Assembly: GCF_963678635.1 (NCBI RefSeq)
Contig: NC_087070.1
Coordinates: 17,145,318 to 17,209,317, forward strand
Direction: 5' to 3'
Origin: Symsagittifera roscoffensis
Lineage: Eukaryota; Xenacoelomorpha; Acoela; Convolutidae
DNA length: 64,000 bases
The notes under the pieces: model-generated
What the model was told of the DNA's origin: nothing
Seen by the model: the letters and a program-made list of their open reading frames with translations, nothing else
Database searches by the model: none
Translations under genes and position numbers: made by a program
Part shown: positions 37,901 through 44,164 of the stretch, one piece after another
How the letters are laid out: every line of letters begins with the position of its first letter
Numbering within the stretch: the first letter of the stretch is position 1

Positions 37901-40900
37901 AAACTACAACAATCGAAAATTTTTTGTTCCGACTTTCGATACGAAAGTAACGGAATATTTGTGCTCGGGGTGGGTTTTTTTTTCTTCAGACAAATTTCGA
38001 CTTTTTAACTAGCCATTTTTGACGGAATTTTTAAATATTATTCGAAAGCCATTGTTGTCCTGAACTTAAATTTGAAAAGATATTTCACCTGTGATCATTT
38101 TTTGTGAAGTTATGAGGGTTTAACGATTGCCATTTTGATCAATTTGGGACCATTAACGCGCGATATAATTCGCGCTATTAACGCGTAAGCGGAGATTTAA
38201 TCCGTCTTATAAATCGTTCCAAATTGGTTGAACGAAACTTATTTGCCATAAATGATTTGTTACAAGGACCGAAATCTATCTTTTTGTACTTTATATGGCG
38301 TGTGAGGGGATGATTTTCACAAAAAAATTCAAATTTTGGAGAAAAAAAATTTCATTTTATTTTATTTCATTTAATTTTTTTTTTAAGTTATTACTGCTGC
38401 TCCATAAACCTTAAAAGGCAGTCGGAACCTTCAGGGTGCAAAAATTTCTCTATTTTGGCGCTCACTTTTTTTGCAATTTCCCGAATGTTTGAAGTTTTTT
38501 GTTTTCAAATTTTTTCATGATATTTTTGCTTAATGAGACTTTTGACGATGTAACCTGAAGAAAAAATGTGATAAAAAAACTTATACTGAATTGAAATTCA
38601 AATGGCAGGAAGGGAGGAGCTTTTTTTACAAAGCTTGCTTCTTTAGGTCAAATTACGCTATTCAATGACAAAGTTGACATAAAGCAAAATATCATGAAAA
38701 AAATTTGAAAACAAAAAACTTCAAACATTCGGGTATTTTTTCAGTACTACAACAATCGAAAATTTTTTCAACTTTGCCATTGACTAGCGTAATTTGACCT
38801 AAAGAAGCAAGCTTTGTAAAAAAAGCTCCTCCCTTCCTGCCATTTGAATTTCAATTCAGTAAAAGTTTTTTATCACATTTTTTCTTCAGGTTACATCGTC
38901 AAAAGTCTCATTAAGCAAAAATATCATGAAAAAAATTTGAAAACACAAAACTTCAAACATTCGGGAAATTGTAAAAAAAAAGTGAGCGCCAAAATAGAGA
39001 AATGAGCCTGAACAAAAATATCTAAGAATTAAAAAATCACACGGCCTATACAAACTGACACGTTGAAGCTTTCAGCTTGCTTGATCACGATTTCATTTTT
39101 TCTAAATAAAAAGTTCGAGTATTGATTTTTAGGGAAATAAATTTCATCTATCTTGAGAAAATGGTATATCTGAATTCCTAGTCGTTAAAACCGCCCATAA
39201 GTAGGGTCAAAATAATATGTATGCCTTGTTATATGCATTGATTTCGAAGAAGAATTTAAGAGAATATCGAATAAGGCTTTTTCCATCTCATTCTTTAACT
39301 ACGAATGTCTATTGAAGACGAGGTGCTTGAAACCAAACTTGATATATATTCGATACTTGAAGTTTTTTATCGTCTATAGCCAATCTTAGAGATTAAAAAA
39401 TTATATTGAAAATCATTCAGTTGTCCTCCAGCTTTACCATTTCAAGATATTTTAGATTCCTTTTTCTTTTCAATCCCGTATAGATATACCCATAACAACA
39501 AAACTAATTCACTTCGGATGGATTTGATCTCAATATACTGTTCTCAAATTAATTGATCTCAATATACTGTTCAAATTAATTAACATTCCGTGGAACATTT
39601 ATAAGACGATATTTTTATTCAGTATAATTTGATCTGTTAAAAAATGTGGATTGCGCATTTGCGCATTGAATCATAAAATTGAAACAACTACTTCATAAAC
39701 CGAGTCAAATGGTTCATACTAAAACCGTCAAATGACTTGTGCTTAATTGACTTTTTTGCAGTTTTTTTGCACAAATCGCTTTTGCACAAAAGGCATTGCG
39801 GTCCAGACAAACAATGAAAAATGGCAGCAAAATTAGACAGTCAAAATGCGTCTTGTAGTTTTCTACGCGAAAACATCATTGCAACTTTTGTACCAGCGGA
39901 TAAGCGTTTTAACAGCCTTGAGATTCTGCAAATATAGAACTGTCAATCTCGGAAAATCATCGAACCGCCTAAGAACTAATATTTGAGAGTGAATCCTCGA
40001 ATGAGGTTTTAACTTAATGAAAAACTGTTTCTCTGACCAATCTTAAAACCTATTCTAGATAAAACATATTTGTTCTCTGTCATCTGCCGAACAAGGAACA
40101 AGATTTGATTGAGCATATAAAAAGTTTAAACCACTTTTATAATAAAAATAGGCAGCAATCGCACTTAAATGTCAAATATTGTGATTCACTTCAATCGTTT
40201 AGGCCGGTAAGAAAAGCCTTTAAAAATAGGGAATTACAAGTGGACACATGAAAATCCCTCATTACTAGAAATGTAGGATACCAACACAGCAGTTACTATT
40301 AAAAGATACTTAGAGCCCGTTTAGTCAAGTCTAGACATCAATTTTCAACAGTGTTCAAACACAACCGAGATTTGAACAATGAAAAGATTCGATTTTGTTT
40401 GCTTGTTCAACTTCCTCACAAACAAGACGCGACAGGTGTACCTTATAGCGTGTTTATGACCAGGGCAGACAATAATTCACATTGAATGGACCAACATTTG
40501 CCATGAAAAGAGCAGACAAAGAGTCTCTCTATTCAATTGATTTCAAAGGGACAGAAATGTCGTTAGGCACAGGTTCGTGTTAGTAGATAAATTTAGTATG
40601 AATGTCTTGAAGACAAAAATTTAGTCATCAAGTACCATCGAGAGACTTAAAATAGGCATGAAATTTTAAAACTATAGGAGACAAGTGCCAAGATCAAGTA
40701 CCATCGAGAGACTTAAAATAGACAAATAAATTTAAAACTATTAGAGACACTTTATGTCATTAAACTGATCCGTCTCTCTTTCAATGATTTGATTTTTATC
40801 CGATTCTTGCAAATCGAAATCTTCATGAAAATCAACAGCAAGGAATGAAAAAAATAAAAACTCGAACAAGAATTGACGGTTTCTGTGCTTCAAACAAACT

Positions 40901-43900
40901 CAAGACATTTGCAAATTTCTATGGACTGAAGGTGACTGATAAAAGACATAAATTTTTTGAGGCAATTTCGAAAAAATGCAACCAGAGGCGAAGAGGTTTG
41001 TACCACTTGCGTTACAAGATAATCTCAAACTTAAAAAACTTCTAGCAAAAGCTGATAAAAATCAACATTCAAGCAATGTTTCAACTCAGAAGAATAATTG
41101 AAGAATTAACGAAACAATTAGTTTTCCAAATATTCGAGCAATCTGGAAAACCAAAAAACTTCTCTCGTAACTACAAGATAAATGATAAGACACAAACTTC
41201 GTTCAAATAACTGTATTCTGAAAACTCCCAAAAACGCCGAGAAATTTCAAGTCAAAGTACCGGAAGACCATCAGCATTATTTGAGCAAAAAATTACTTGG
41301 GTTGATTTCTTTTAACGCAGAGAAAGTGGTAAAAGAAAACGGAAAAGAAAATTATTTCAAAATTGTTCCAAAAACGTTCAGACAAACTACCAAAAGAAAA
41401 CTCAGAAAAACTCTAAACTCTGGAAAGCTATTTACGAACTTTATCCAATTCCAAATGCAAATTATATAATTTTCTGCTGTTGAATATCATTTATCACAAT
41501 TTGAAAATTTGAGAATTCAATTTCAAATTTTTTTTATTCATTCTGATTTTTTTTAGGTTTAAGCAACTCAATAAGGGCAGGAGTTAGGGGACCTGATGGT
41601 CCCGTTGCCTATCCTCTCCAAGTCTCAAAAGCTGAATTAGTTTTATATTTAATTTAAAATTGTTTTATTGAATGGAGAAAAAATTCTTTCTAAGCATACA
41701 AGAATTTTATACATTGAAGGATAAATTGATTACCACTATAGGCGAAAATAAAGAAGTAATTAGCAACTAGAATGGAAACGTTAATAAAAATTAGAAGTGA
41801 AAAGTCCAAACATGACAAAAATTGAAGCCAAAAAAAATCCCATTCTTCAAAAACCGCACTTTTCAAGTTAAAACTTTTTGAAAAACCCCAAACTAATATC
41901 ATCTTGAACTATTTAAGAATAAAACTGATCAAATCTAACGAGTTTAGGATGATACAATACTTTAAAATGCTTCCTAAAAACCTAAACGAAAACAACTATT
42001 AACCCAGAGCCATTCAGTCAATTTAATCTGTTATATCTTTCAAAACTTTTTCGCTCCTAGCGGTGATTTTTGTTGGGCTAAAAAACCCTAAGACCTTAGG
42101 AACAAAATCAACGTTTTCGGAATTTTAATTGAAAACCTAGCCAACTCACACTCGGAAAAGAGTAAAGAACGCAAAACAAAAAAAATGACTATTTGAATTT
42201 CCCGAACAATTTATGTCTGACCCTTTTTTCAAAAAATAATAACAAAGAATGCAACAAAATACAGGAACACCCAGCAACCATTTAATTTCAAAAATTGAAC
42301 AAAAAATAATCAATTCAAAAGTTATTTTTAAAGTAAATTTATCAAATCTCCAAAACCACTGGGTTTCAGATTTTCTTATTTTGAAATAATTTAACAACAA
42401 TTTAAATCATTTAATTTCGGACTTTTAACAAGCTCCCAACTACAGGGTTTTGAACTTCAAATGTAAAATTTTTCAAATAAAAGTTTTCTGAAAATTTTTT
42501 CAATAAGTCACAAAAATTCTTGAATCTCGTAAACCAAAAAGATTTTGGGTATTCATAACTAGAGGCCAAACTGTAAAGAGTTTCAAATTGTAAAATGGAA
42601 AACAAATTTCTCTACCTGAGATTTGAGCAGTCATATTTGAAGATAAAATTCGCAACTCCTGGGAGTACCCTGAGAGAGTCTCAATATAGCGATAGAGTTC
42701 AAAAAATTGAGAATTGTTTTATAGAAAATCTTGAAGTACTTTGAAAAATCTTAGAAAAATTCCTAAAAAACGTCAAATCTCGAAAAATACAAAGATTTGA
42801 GCAGTCATATTCAGAGGCAAGATTCGCAACTCCTGAGAGTACCCTCACAGTTTCCAACTACAGGATTGAGATCTTCAAAATTTTTGAATTTTTTTTAAAT
42901 CGGGTTTTTTGAAAAATTTTGAAAAAATCATAAAAAACGTCATATCTCGAAAACTACAAGGAACAAGGATTTGAGAAGTGAGATTTCGAGGCAAGATTAG
43001 CAACCCCTGAGAGTACCCTGACAGCCCTTAACTACAGGGTTGATAATTTGCAATTTTTAAAAATTAAATTTTCTAGAAACTTTTGAAAAATGAAAATTGC
43101 CCTATCTCGTAACCGAAAAGGATTTGCTTATTCAAAAATGGAGGCCAAAATCGCAAGGCCGGGGAAAACCTGACAGCATCCCACTACTGGAAAAAAATCT
43201 TAGCCATTGAAATATAATACGTTGAACAAGCTTAAAGATGGCAGGGTAGTGAAACCTGCATTGAAATATAAAATAGATATACAAATAATAGATACATATA
43301 ATAGATAGATAAAGAGGTTTTGAAGCTTCCTTAAACACTGAAACTAACCAAGGGCGTTCCAAAGTTGGATGACATGTCGAAGTTATGTTTGTTGGCAGAG
43401 TGGTCGTTTCTCCCTGAGAAAGAAAGTGACCAGCGACGTCTGTCGTGTATCTCGGATCCCATCCCGGTGGGAGACGGCAGTGGGTACATATTAGCCATTG
43501 AGTTATGGTGAGAAGCAGGTGATGCTATTAATGAAATTTTGCTGCTGTGAGCCCAGCGTTTTCTACCACGAAAACTGATTCGTCTCGGGATCCCGGCACA
43601 GCTGGCCGCGACGCCAGCTCTTGTGGCCAGACCTTTATTCGATCCGTATTCATCGGATTGTGTGAAGTCGCAATCACTGATTGAATTCTAAAAAATTTGC
43701 CAATTCTCAACTAAAAAGTGAACTAGCTCTGTAGATTTTTAGTAGCCTGCATTGTATATTTTTCTTGTCGGCTTTCCTCGGCATTGCCAGCGACATATCT
43801 TTGGGATTTTTTCATAGCTCTAGGATAAAAATGGATTGACCTGCCATCAAACATTTACAGTGAGAATTGAAGGTTATCCTCAGGTTACAAATAAACAGGC

Positions 43901-44164
43901 AAAGAAATGAGCTTTAATTTGTTACCAAAAAGAATAAAGCCCTCCTTTAACTGGTATACTAACTGGAGAACGATAGAGAACAGGATCACTGAACGCCAGA
44001 CGCACCATGGCCACAAGGTTACAGCCAATGGAATTATCCTTCTCGGTTCCATCGCGACTTTTATCACTGCACCTAATTCGATACGCTAAATCGTGCGAGC
44101 TGTTACCTCCACTAATTGATTCCTGTCGGCTGCGCCTACTTGTCTGCTGATTCTTAGACTCCAT
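4735..44164 (-). CDS. MAST: MAST-family serine/threonine kinase gene (16 exons, spliced)
   Basis: Overall gene entry. The joined exons give 3,651 nt, 1,216 aa plus stop, with every junction in phase. Order: Ser-rich N-terminus (1-420), DUF1908 region (about 430-690), AGC-type kinase domain (about 715-990), AGC C-tail with [11 protein letters not shown] (about 1015-1026), then a Ser-rich tail. Kinase hallmarks are intact: GAYGAV glycine loop, Lys745, Glu764, HRD837-839, Asn844, DFG857-859, GTPEYIAPE. From family knowledge, MAST kinases are cytoplasmic, microtubule-associated Ser/Thr kinases. MAST1-4 carry a PDZ after the kinase; none is seen here, so the gene may continue left of the window or this may be a short form. 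MASTL is less likely, because the kinase lacks the long activation-loop insert and DUF1908 is present. Introns range from 276 bp to 15 kb and are packed with repeats. Confidence 0.95.
4950..5223 (-). other. MAST intron 15
   Basis: A 277-bp AT-rich intron with GTAAGC donor and GTGAAG acceptor. Nothing else is recognised. Confidence 0.7.
5224..5320 (-). CDS. MAST: MAST exon 15
   Basis: Encodes aa 1115-1147. The acceptor is TTGGTTTTTCAG (phase 0) and the donor is GTACAAG/GTAAGC, phase 1, both strong. The peptide is [20 protein letters not shown], then Ser/Thr-rich sequence ending HAITVQ. It has no recognisable family block; it is placed by splice-site quality, phase and lack of stops. Confidence 0.75.
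5566..5915 (+). repeat. Dispersed TIR repeat in intron 14
   Basis: Starts ATAGTCAACAGACAGTTGAAAA and ends TATATAAGTGTCTTCCCTTC/GTTCAAT. This is a member of an intronic family whose inner ends form an inverted repeat (AGTCAATGAACG ... CGTTCATTGACT). This copy is diverged and contains a second internal start near 5760. It occupies most of the 620-bp intron and stops ~25 nt from the exon 14 donor. Confidence 0.55.
5941..6094 (-). CDS. MAST: MAST exon 14 (Ser/Ala-rich)
   Basis: Encodes aa 1063-1114. The acceptor CATCTATTTCAG supplies the last base of Arg; RYQRMCSAS aligns with the RFNKVYSSM block after the AGC tail. The rest is low-complexity Ser/Ala/Gln sequence. The donor is ATTCAA/GTGAGT, phase 0. 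The exon is notably G+C-rich against its flanks. A dispersed repeat end lies only ~25 nt beyond the donor. Confidence 0.85.
6555..6668 (-). CDS. MAST: MAST exon 13 (acidic C-tail)
   Basis: Encodes aa 1025-1063. The phase-2 acceptor TTTTGTTCAG gives Arg and YNHDD, matching family SDRYHHMDSEDEE. The acidic run is followed by [15 protein letters not shown], matching the family FSSCSPRF block. The donor is CCGAG/GTAAAA, phase 2. Confidence 0.9.
6669..8069 (-). other. MAST intron 12, no feature recognised
   Basis: A 1.4-kb AT-rich intron. Short open frames here (e.g. around 7522-7756) have AT-driven composition, overlap on both strands and show no family motif. Confidence 0.6.
8070..8230 (-). CDS. 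MAST: MAST exon 12 (end of kinase, AGC tail)
   Basis: Encodes aa 972-1025. The acceptor is TTGTGTATTGTAG and the donor is GACAG/GTAGCA, phase 2. [20 protein letters not shown] corresponds to the [20 protein letters not shown] kinase-domain end, with Leu to Arg in the xxRLG motif. [20 protein letters not shown] and [12 protein letters not shown] are the conserved MAST C-terminal tail. Confidence 0.96.
8791..8990 (-). CDS. MAST: MAST exon 11 (kinase C-lobe)
   Basis: Encodes aa 905-971. The acceptor CTGTAG supplies two bases of Gly905; the donor is GTGAAG/GTCAGT, phase 0. [20 protein letters not shown] and [16 protein letters not shown] match the MAST alpha-F/G region ([30 protein letters not shown]). 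An acidic EEGDEYPP replaces the family's WPEGDEALP. Confidence 0.96.
9268..9590 (+). repeat. Dispersed TIR repeat in intron 10
   Basis: Begins ACATAGCCATTAGACAGTTG and contains AACGTCAATGAAGGCAAG. It then reads CTGACCTGTTTTGAAAA, AACTGGATCAATA and CCTAAATAAG, ending TTCACTACGTTCATTGACAC. The GTCAATGAA start and TTCATTGAC end are inverted copies. Further partial copies follow at about 9860-10030 and 10115-10520 in the same orientation. Confidence 0.65.
10521..12118. other. Rest of MAST intron 10: repeat-derived AT-rich DNA
   Basis: Contains another partial dispersed repeat (10530-10760) and a hairpin repeat copy at 11815-11880. It also has a repeat tail (CGACCTATACAAGAGTCTGA, about 11955-11990) just outside exon 10. 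Open frames of 65-103 codons on the plus strand (10692, 11469) are Lys/Asn-rich products of A-rich DNA. Confidence 0.55.
12119..12300 (-). CDS. MAST: MAST exon 10 (activation segment)
   Basis: Encodes aa 844-905. The acceptor is CTGTTTGTTTAG and the donor is TACG/GTCAGT, phase 1. It contains [20 protein letters not shown] (DFG 857-859), then [20 protein letters not shown], and GTPEYIAPE (APE 895-897). The activation segment is normal AGC length with no MASTL-like long insert. The sequence after MSLA diverges from the vertebrate TTNLYEGHIEKDAREF. Confidence 0.96.
12360..16011. other. MAST intron 9 content
   Basis: A 3.7-kb intron. It starts (12360-12560) with a dispersed repeat body and has a short tandem duplication of CAAATTTCCTCCCTACTTTT (12658-12710). 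A repeat tail (CTATATACGAGTCTTCACTA) lies near 15120. No exon or RNA gene is recognised. Confidence 0.5.
16012..16184 (-). CDS. MAST: MAST exon 9 (hinge and catalytic loop)
   Basis: Encodes aa 787-844. The acceptor is TTTGTTTCAG/AAGCAC and the donor is GACAA/GTACGT, phase 2. It contains [13 protein letters not shown] (hinge; family HLCMVMEYVEGGD), [16 protein letters not shown], and the catalytic loop [10 protein letters not shown]. Asn844 of HRDLKPDN is split by the intron, and the next exon supplies its third base. Confidence 0.97.
16607..16935 (+). repeat. Dispersed TIR repeat, 3'-truncated, in intron 8
   Basis: Starts ACATAGCTAACATAAAACTG, then AAAAGAGTCAATGAACGCAA, CTGACCTGTTTTTTTGAGAA and AACTGGATTGATAG, up to TTCGCTGTTCGATAGCGGAG. 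The CGTTCATTGACT end is missing. Confidence 0.6.
17033..18141 (+). repeat. Direct duplication of a ~360-bp segment
   Basis: Segment 17033-17391 (from TTTTTTAAGAACCTGGCAAA to CCATTGGTAACTTTTTCATG) is repeated at 17766-18141, about 732 bp downstream. The second copy lacks TTGGACATTT and carries an insertion around 18021-18050 (ATTCCCTTATACCGACATTT). The spacer is not duplicated. It lies in MAST intron 8. Confidence 0.85.
17655..17725 (-). repeat. tRNA-like sequence
   Basis: The minus strand contains GTAGCGTAGAGGTAGGGAAG (A-box-like) and GGGGCTCAAACCTGGGC (B-box-like). No closed acceptor stem. It lies between the two copies of the 17-18 kb duplication. Confidence 0.35.
18509..18760 (-). CDS. 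MAST: MAST exon 8 (kinase N-lobe)
   Basis: Encodes aa 703-786 (84 codons, phase 0). The acceptor is TATTTTTAG and the donor is [32 protein letters not shown] holds the glycine-rich loop. [10 protein letters not shown] carries the ATP-anchoring Lys745 (family FAMKKINKQ), VFAERDIL the alpha-C Glu764, and [13 protein letters not shown] the hinge-proximal strand. All N-lobe catalytic residues are present. Confidence 0.97.
19102..19437 (-). CDS. MAST: MAST exon 7 (end of DUF1908)
   Basis: Encodes aa 591-702 (112 codons, phase 0 at both ends). The acceptor is TTTTATTCCAG and the donor is GATGAG/GTAACT. It contains [11 protein letters not shown] and [20 protein letters not shown]; [20 protein letters not shown] is one of the most conserved stretches in MAST kinases. 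The end ([10 protein letters not shown]) matches the acidic TPETDD linker before the kinase domain. Confidence 0.95.
19655..20024 (+). repeat. Dispersed TIR repeat in intron 6
   Basis: Begins AGACAACAGACAGCTTGGAA and AAAGAGTCAATGAGTGCAAG, and ends TCGACGTTCATCGACTCTTA. The two ends are inverted copies of each other. The interior contains AACTGGATCAATAGC and TTCGAAACTAGAAGCCGATC as in the other copies. Confidence 0.65.
20025..21243. other. Intron 6 stretch without recognised gene
   Basis: AT-rich DNA with one dispersed 146-bp-type unit near 20280 (AAACAACTAAGCTGATAAAA). No supported feature otherwise. Confidence 0.5.
21244..23258 (-). mobile_element. Helitron-like element, copy 2, with internal satellite
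   Basis: The minus strand begins TCTATTATATATTT (preceded by A at 23259) and ends with hairpin GCACCGAAGGTGC, then GTTAAACG and CTAG, followed by T (21243). It has the same structure as copy 1. Internal ~167-bp tandem units are clearest at 22178, 22344, 22511, 22678, 22847 and 23012 (spacing 165-169). No protein-coding capacity, so non-autonomous. It lies in MAST intron 6 and its 5' end abuts a LINE relic. Confidence 0.78.
22178..23015. repeat. ~167-bp satellite inside Helitron-like copy 2
   Basis: Five to six head-to-tail units share GTCATATCTCGAAAACTACA, then CATATTTGGAGGCAAGATTC and CTACAGGGTTGGGAATTTCA. Two adjacent units (22344 and 22511) are nearly identical at exactly 167 bp. The same monomer builds 1220-2540 and 42420-43110. 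Confidence 0.85.
23290..23700 (-). pseudogene. LINE reverse-transcriptase fragment (pseudogene)
   Basis: The minus strand encodes [20 protein letters not shown] (RT motif B region) then [13 protein letters not shown] (catalytic FADD) and [13 protein letters not shown], resembling the LSLNxxKT block. FLRDRKQ lies upstream in a shifted frame. In-frame TGAs and a frameshift show it is dead. It is typical of jockey/RTE/CR1-like non-LTR elements, but the fragment is too short to assign a clade. It is a different family from the LINE copies at 47-62 kb. Confidence 0.8.
23930..24000 (-). repeat. tRNA-like sequence
   Basis: The minus strand has TGGCTGAGTGATTACTGCG (A-box-like). GAGA-loop-TCTC follows as an anticodon-like stem with a 7-nt loop, then CAAATCGAATCCGAG (B-box-like). 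It shares GCGTGAGA and TCGCA with the copy at 37078, suggesting one tRNA-derived SINE family. The acceptor stem is absent. Confidence 0.5.
24001..25315. other. Intron 6 stretch without recognised gene
   Basis: Open frames at 24258-24476, 24824-25090 and 25087-25287 show no family motifs or splice support. A B-box-like GGGGGTTCGAGTCC lies on the minus strand at about 25245-25258, close to the exon 6 donor. Confidence 0.5.
25316..25540 (-). CDS. MAST: MAST exon 6 (DUF1908)
   Basis: Encodes aa 516-590 (75 codons, phase 0 at both ends). The acceptor is TTTGGTTTCAG and the donor is ATCAAG/GTAGAC. A Pro/Ser-rich start (ATPPPSKS) leads into [20 protein letters not shown] and [12 protein letters not shown]. 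These align with the LSFIHHQVIEMARDCLDKS and YFYELQ helices of DUF1908. Confidence 0.92.
25657..25930 (+). repeat. Dispersed TIR repeat filling intron 5
   Basis: Runs from CATTGCCAACAGACAGTTGG to CCTATATAAGAGTATTTACT, ACGTTCATGATTCTTA. It makes up 274 of the 418 bp of intron 5, ending 28 nt from the exon 5 donor. Confidence 0.65.
25959..26074 (-). CDS. MAST: MAST exon 5 (Gly/Ser-rich insert)
   Basis: Encodes aa 477-515. The acceptor TTTTTGTGCTACAG starts with two nucleotides completing a Gly codon; the donor is CAACAA/GTGAGG, phase 0. The peptide is [20 protein letters not shown] followed by Ser/Gln-rich sequence with no family counterpart. It falls within DUF1908 at the point where vertebrate MASTs have a short loop, so it is probably a lineage-specific insertion and could be alternatively spliced only with a frame change (116 nt). 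Both flanks carry the dispersed intronic repeat within 30 nt. Confidence 0.75.
26090..26672 (+). repeat. Two dispersed TIR repeats in intron 4
   Basis: A truncated copy starts at 26090 (CATAGCCAACAGATGGTTGA), only 16 nt from the exon 5 acceptor. A short complete copy spans 26503-26672, with AGTCAATGAACG at 530-541 of that block and ACGTTCATTGAC at 657-668. The short copy is about 170 bp, so it is internally deleted. Confidence 0.65.
26885..26955 (-). repeat. tRNA-like sequence
   Basis: The minus strand contains CTAGACAGCGGACAGCGTGT, TTAGATCCTTAGGTT and GGGGTTCGAGTCACGG (B-box-like, TTCGA loop). Acceptor pairing is absent. Confidence 0.45.
27130..27296 (-). CDS. MAST: MAST exon 4 (start of DUF1908)
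   Basis: Encodes aa 421-477. The phase-2 acceptor TTTTTAG/T completes a Ser codon. It contains [20 protein letters not shown], the signature start of the MAST DUF1908 domain (family form MNHVYRERFPKATAQMEE). The donor is GCAG/GCAAGT, a GC rather than GT donor, leaving phase 1. No GT site nearby gives a frame that fits the next exon. The next exon (25959-26074) restores frame only with this GC donor. Confidence 0.88.
27649..28370 (-). CDS. MAST: MAST exon 3 (long Ser/Gln-rich exon)
   Basis: Encodes aa 181-421. The acceptor is TTTGCTTTAG before ATTGTGGC (phase 0); the donor GAG/GTAAAA leaves phase 2. The 240-residue segment is low complexity (runs of Ser, Asn, Gln, Thr) and probably disordered. 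It ends with [11 protein letters not shown], matching the conserved (S)PMxRPRSRSLS element that precedes DUF1908 in MASTs and is a likely phosphorylation or 14-3-3-type site. At 722 nt it is the largest exon. Confidence 0.9.
30155..30240 (-). repeat. tRNA-like sequence with a perfect 22-bp palindrome
   Basis: The minus strand reads through a perfect inverted repeat centred at CAATCATATGATTG (arms CCAGCAATCAT, 30196-30217) directly into GGTTCAAATCGCAC, a good B box. The palindrome sits where an anticodon arm would be. Confidence 0.45.
31217..31600 (+). repeat. Dispersed TIR repeat in intron 2
   Basis: The start is diverged (TAGTAAGACAGTTGGAAAAC); the body has AACTGGATAATTAG and GCTGTTCACTCAGGTTGCCT; the end is CGACCTATATAAAAATCTTC then ACTACGTTCATGGACTCCTA. 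Confidence 0.55.
31985..32060 (-). repeat. tRNA-like sequence
   Basis: The minus strand is GCGCAGTTGGCAGTACATAA (A-box-like), then a TTCTC/GAGAA stem with a 7-nt loop, then GGTGTTCGAGTCCCG (B box). D, anticodon and T arms are all recognisable, but the flanks (GTGCATT / AGAGGGC) do not pair. Confidence 0.5.
34205..34480 (+). repeat. Dispersed repeat fragments in intron 2
   Basis: Start-like ATAGCCAAGAGACAGCAAG, then CTGACTTACTTTAGAACAAA, AACTAGGTAGATCAATAGG and CTTTCGAAACTAGATTCCGT. A further body fragment follows at 34500-34760, and a 42-bp tandem duplication (GAAAATCAGAATCCATTTTT) lies near 35185-35235. Confidence 0.5.
36500..36575 (-). repeat. tRNA-like sequence
   Basis: The minus strand has CATAGCCTGGAGATAACAAA, an AATTCGCC/GGCGAA-type stem, and GGATTCGAATTTGACC (B-box/T-arm-like). 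Confidence 0.4.
36655..36735 (+). repeat. Hairpin repeat copy
   Basis: GTCCTGTGGACATAGCTATT, AAAAAGTCTAGTACCCC, then an AACCTTGC/GCAAGGGT hairpin. It resembles the copies at 3278-3365 and 11815-11880. The start also resembles a hammerhead core (AGATGAGTCC-TGT-GGAC) but key bases are wrong. Confidence 0.5.
37078..37140 (-). repeat. tRNA-like sequence
   Basis: The minus strand has GTGACCAGGAGGGCAAGGCG, GAGA-TTCCCAT-TCTC (anticodon-like stem and 7-nt loop), then TCGCAGGTTCGAAACC (B box). It is about 120 bp downstream of the AAAGGCAAAGCTGCGCTTCG block at 36962. Confidence 0.5.
37492..37697 (+). repeat. Dispersed TIR repeat, 5'-truncated
   Basis: The body contains CCTTTTCACTTTTGCTGTTC, GAACTGAATTTGAAAA and GTGAACAAATTTATGACC; the end is CAACGTTCATTGACTGC. 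Confidence 0.55.
38444..39003. repeat. Foldback element (233/236-bp inverted repeat)
   Basis: Arms 38444-38676 and 38768-39003 are near-perfect reverse complements. They start ATTTCTCTATTTTGGCGCTC and end GAGCGCCAAAATAGAGAAAT. A 91-bp spacer itself carries a third copy of ACTTCAAACATTCGGG. A transcript would form a long hairpin. No coding capacity. Confidence 0.85.
40626..40748 (+). repeat. Two-unit tandem repeat (~66 bp)
   Basis: ATCAAGTACCATCGAGAGAC then TTAAAATAG occurs at about 40627 and 40693, each followed by AAATTT(T)AAAACTAT and GAGACA. Confidence 0.75.
42420..43277 (-). mobile_element. Decayed Helitron-like element, copy 3
   Basis: Satellite units with GTCAAATCTCG (42772) and GTCATATCTCG (42939), 167 bp apart, end at a 5' terminus TCTATTTTATATTTCAATGC preceded by A (43278). 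The hairpin/CTAG end is missing. It lies just inside intron 2, about 70 bp from exon 2. Confidence 0.6.
43349..43687 (-). CDS. MAST: MAST exon 2
   Basis: Encodes aa 68-180 (113 codons, phase 0 at both ends). The acceptor is a T-rich tract ending TTTTTTAG and the donor is TTG/GTTAGT. It contains basic patches ([11 protein letters not shown]), [13 protein letters not shown] and [11 protein letters not shown]. These correspond to the RKSLIVTSS and DGRRWSLASLPSSG blocks known from the N-terminal part of MAST proteins, which supports membership in this gene although the next exon lies 15 kb away. Confidence 0.85.
43964..44164 (-). CDS. MAST: MAST exon 1 (putative first coding exon)
   Basis: Encodes aa 1-67, starting at ATG 44164. 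An in-frame TAG lies 24 nt upstream and no convincing acceptor precedes the ATG, so it is chosen as the start. It ends in phase 0 at TCTCCA followed by donor GTTAGT, which matches the phase-0 start of exon 2. The peptide is basic and Ser-rich ([12 protein letters not shown]) with a CNLVAMVR stretch that vaguely recalls the NLVRMR motif near the MAST N-terminus. The link rests on phase and spacing (276-bp intron) more than on homology. Additional upstream exons cannot be excluded. Confidence 0.55.

Larger units (their letters stand above)
28371..43348 (-). other. MAST intron 2 (15.0 kb)
   Basis: The largest intron, phase 0. Recognisable content, listed separately, is tRNA-like sequences near 30.2, 32.0, 36.5 and 37.1 kb, TIR repeats at 31.2, 34.2, 35.1 and 37.5 kb, a foldback at 38.4-39.0 kb and a decayed satellite element at 42.4-43.3 kb. 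The rest, including 28.4-30.1, 32.1-34.1, 39.0-40.6 and 40.8-42.4 kb, shows no supported gene. Open frames such as 32480-32764 and 41182-41469 lack family motifs. Undetected alternative promoters or small exons are possible. Confidence 0.7.

Noticed and set aside
40845-41469. Two plus-strand Lys-rich frames
   Set aside because: No recognisable domain and typical of A-rich DNA; no second copy or context supporting a gene.
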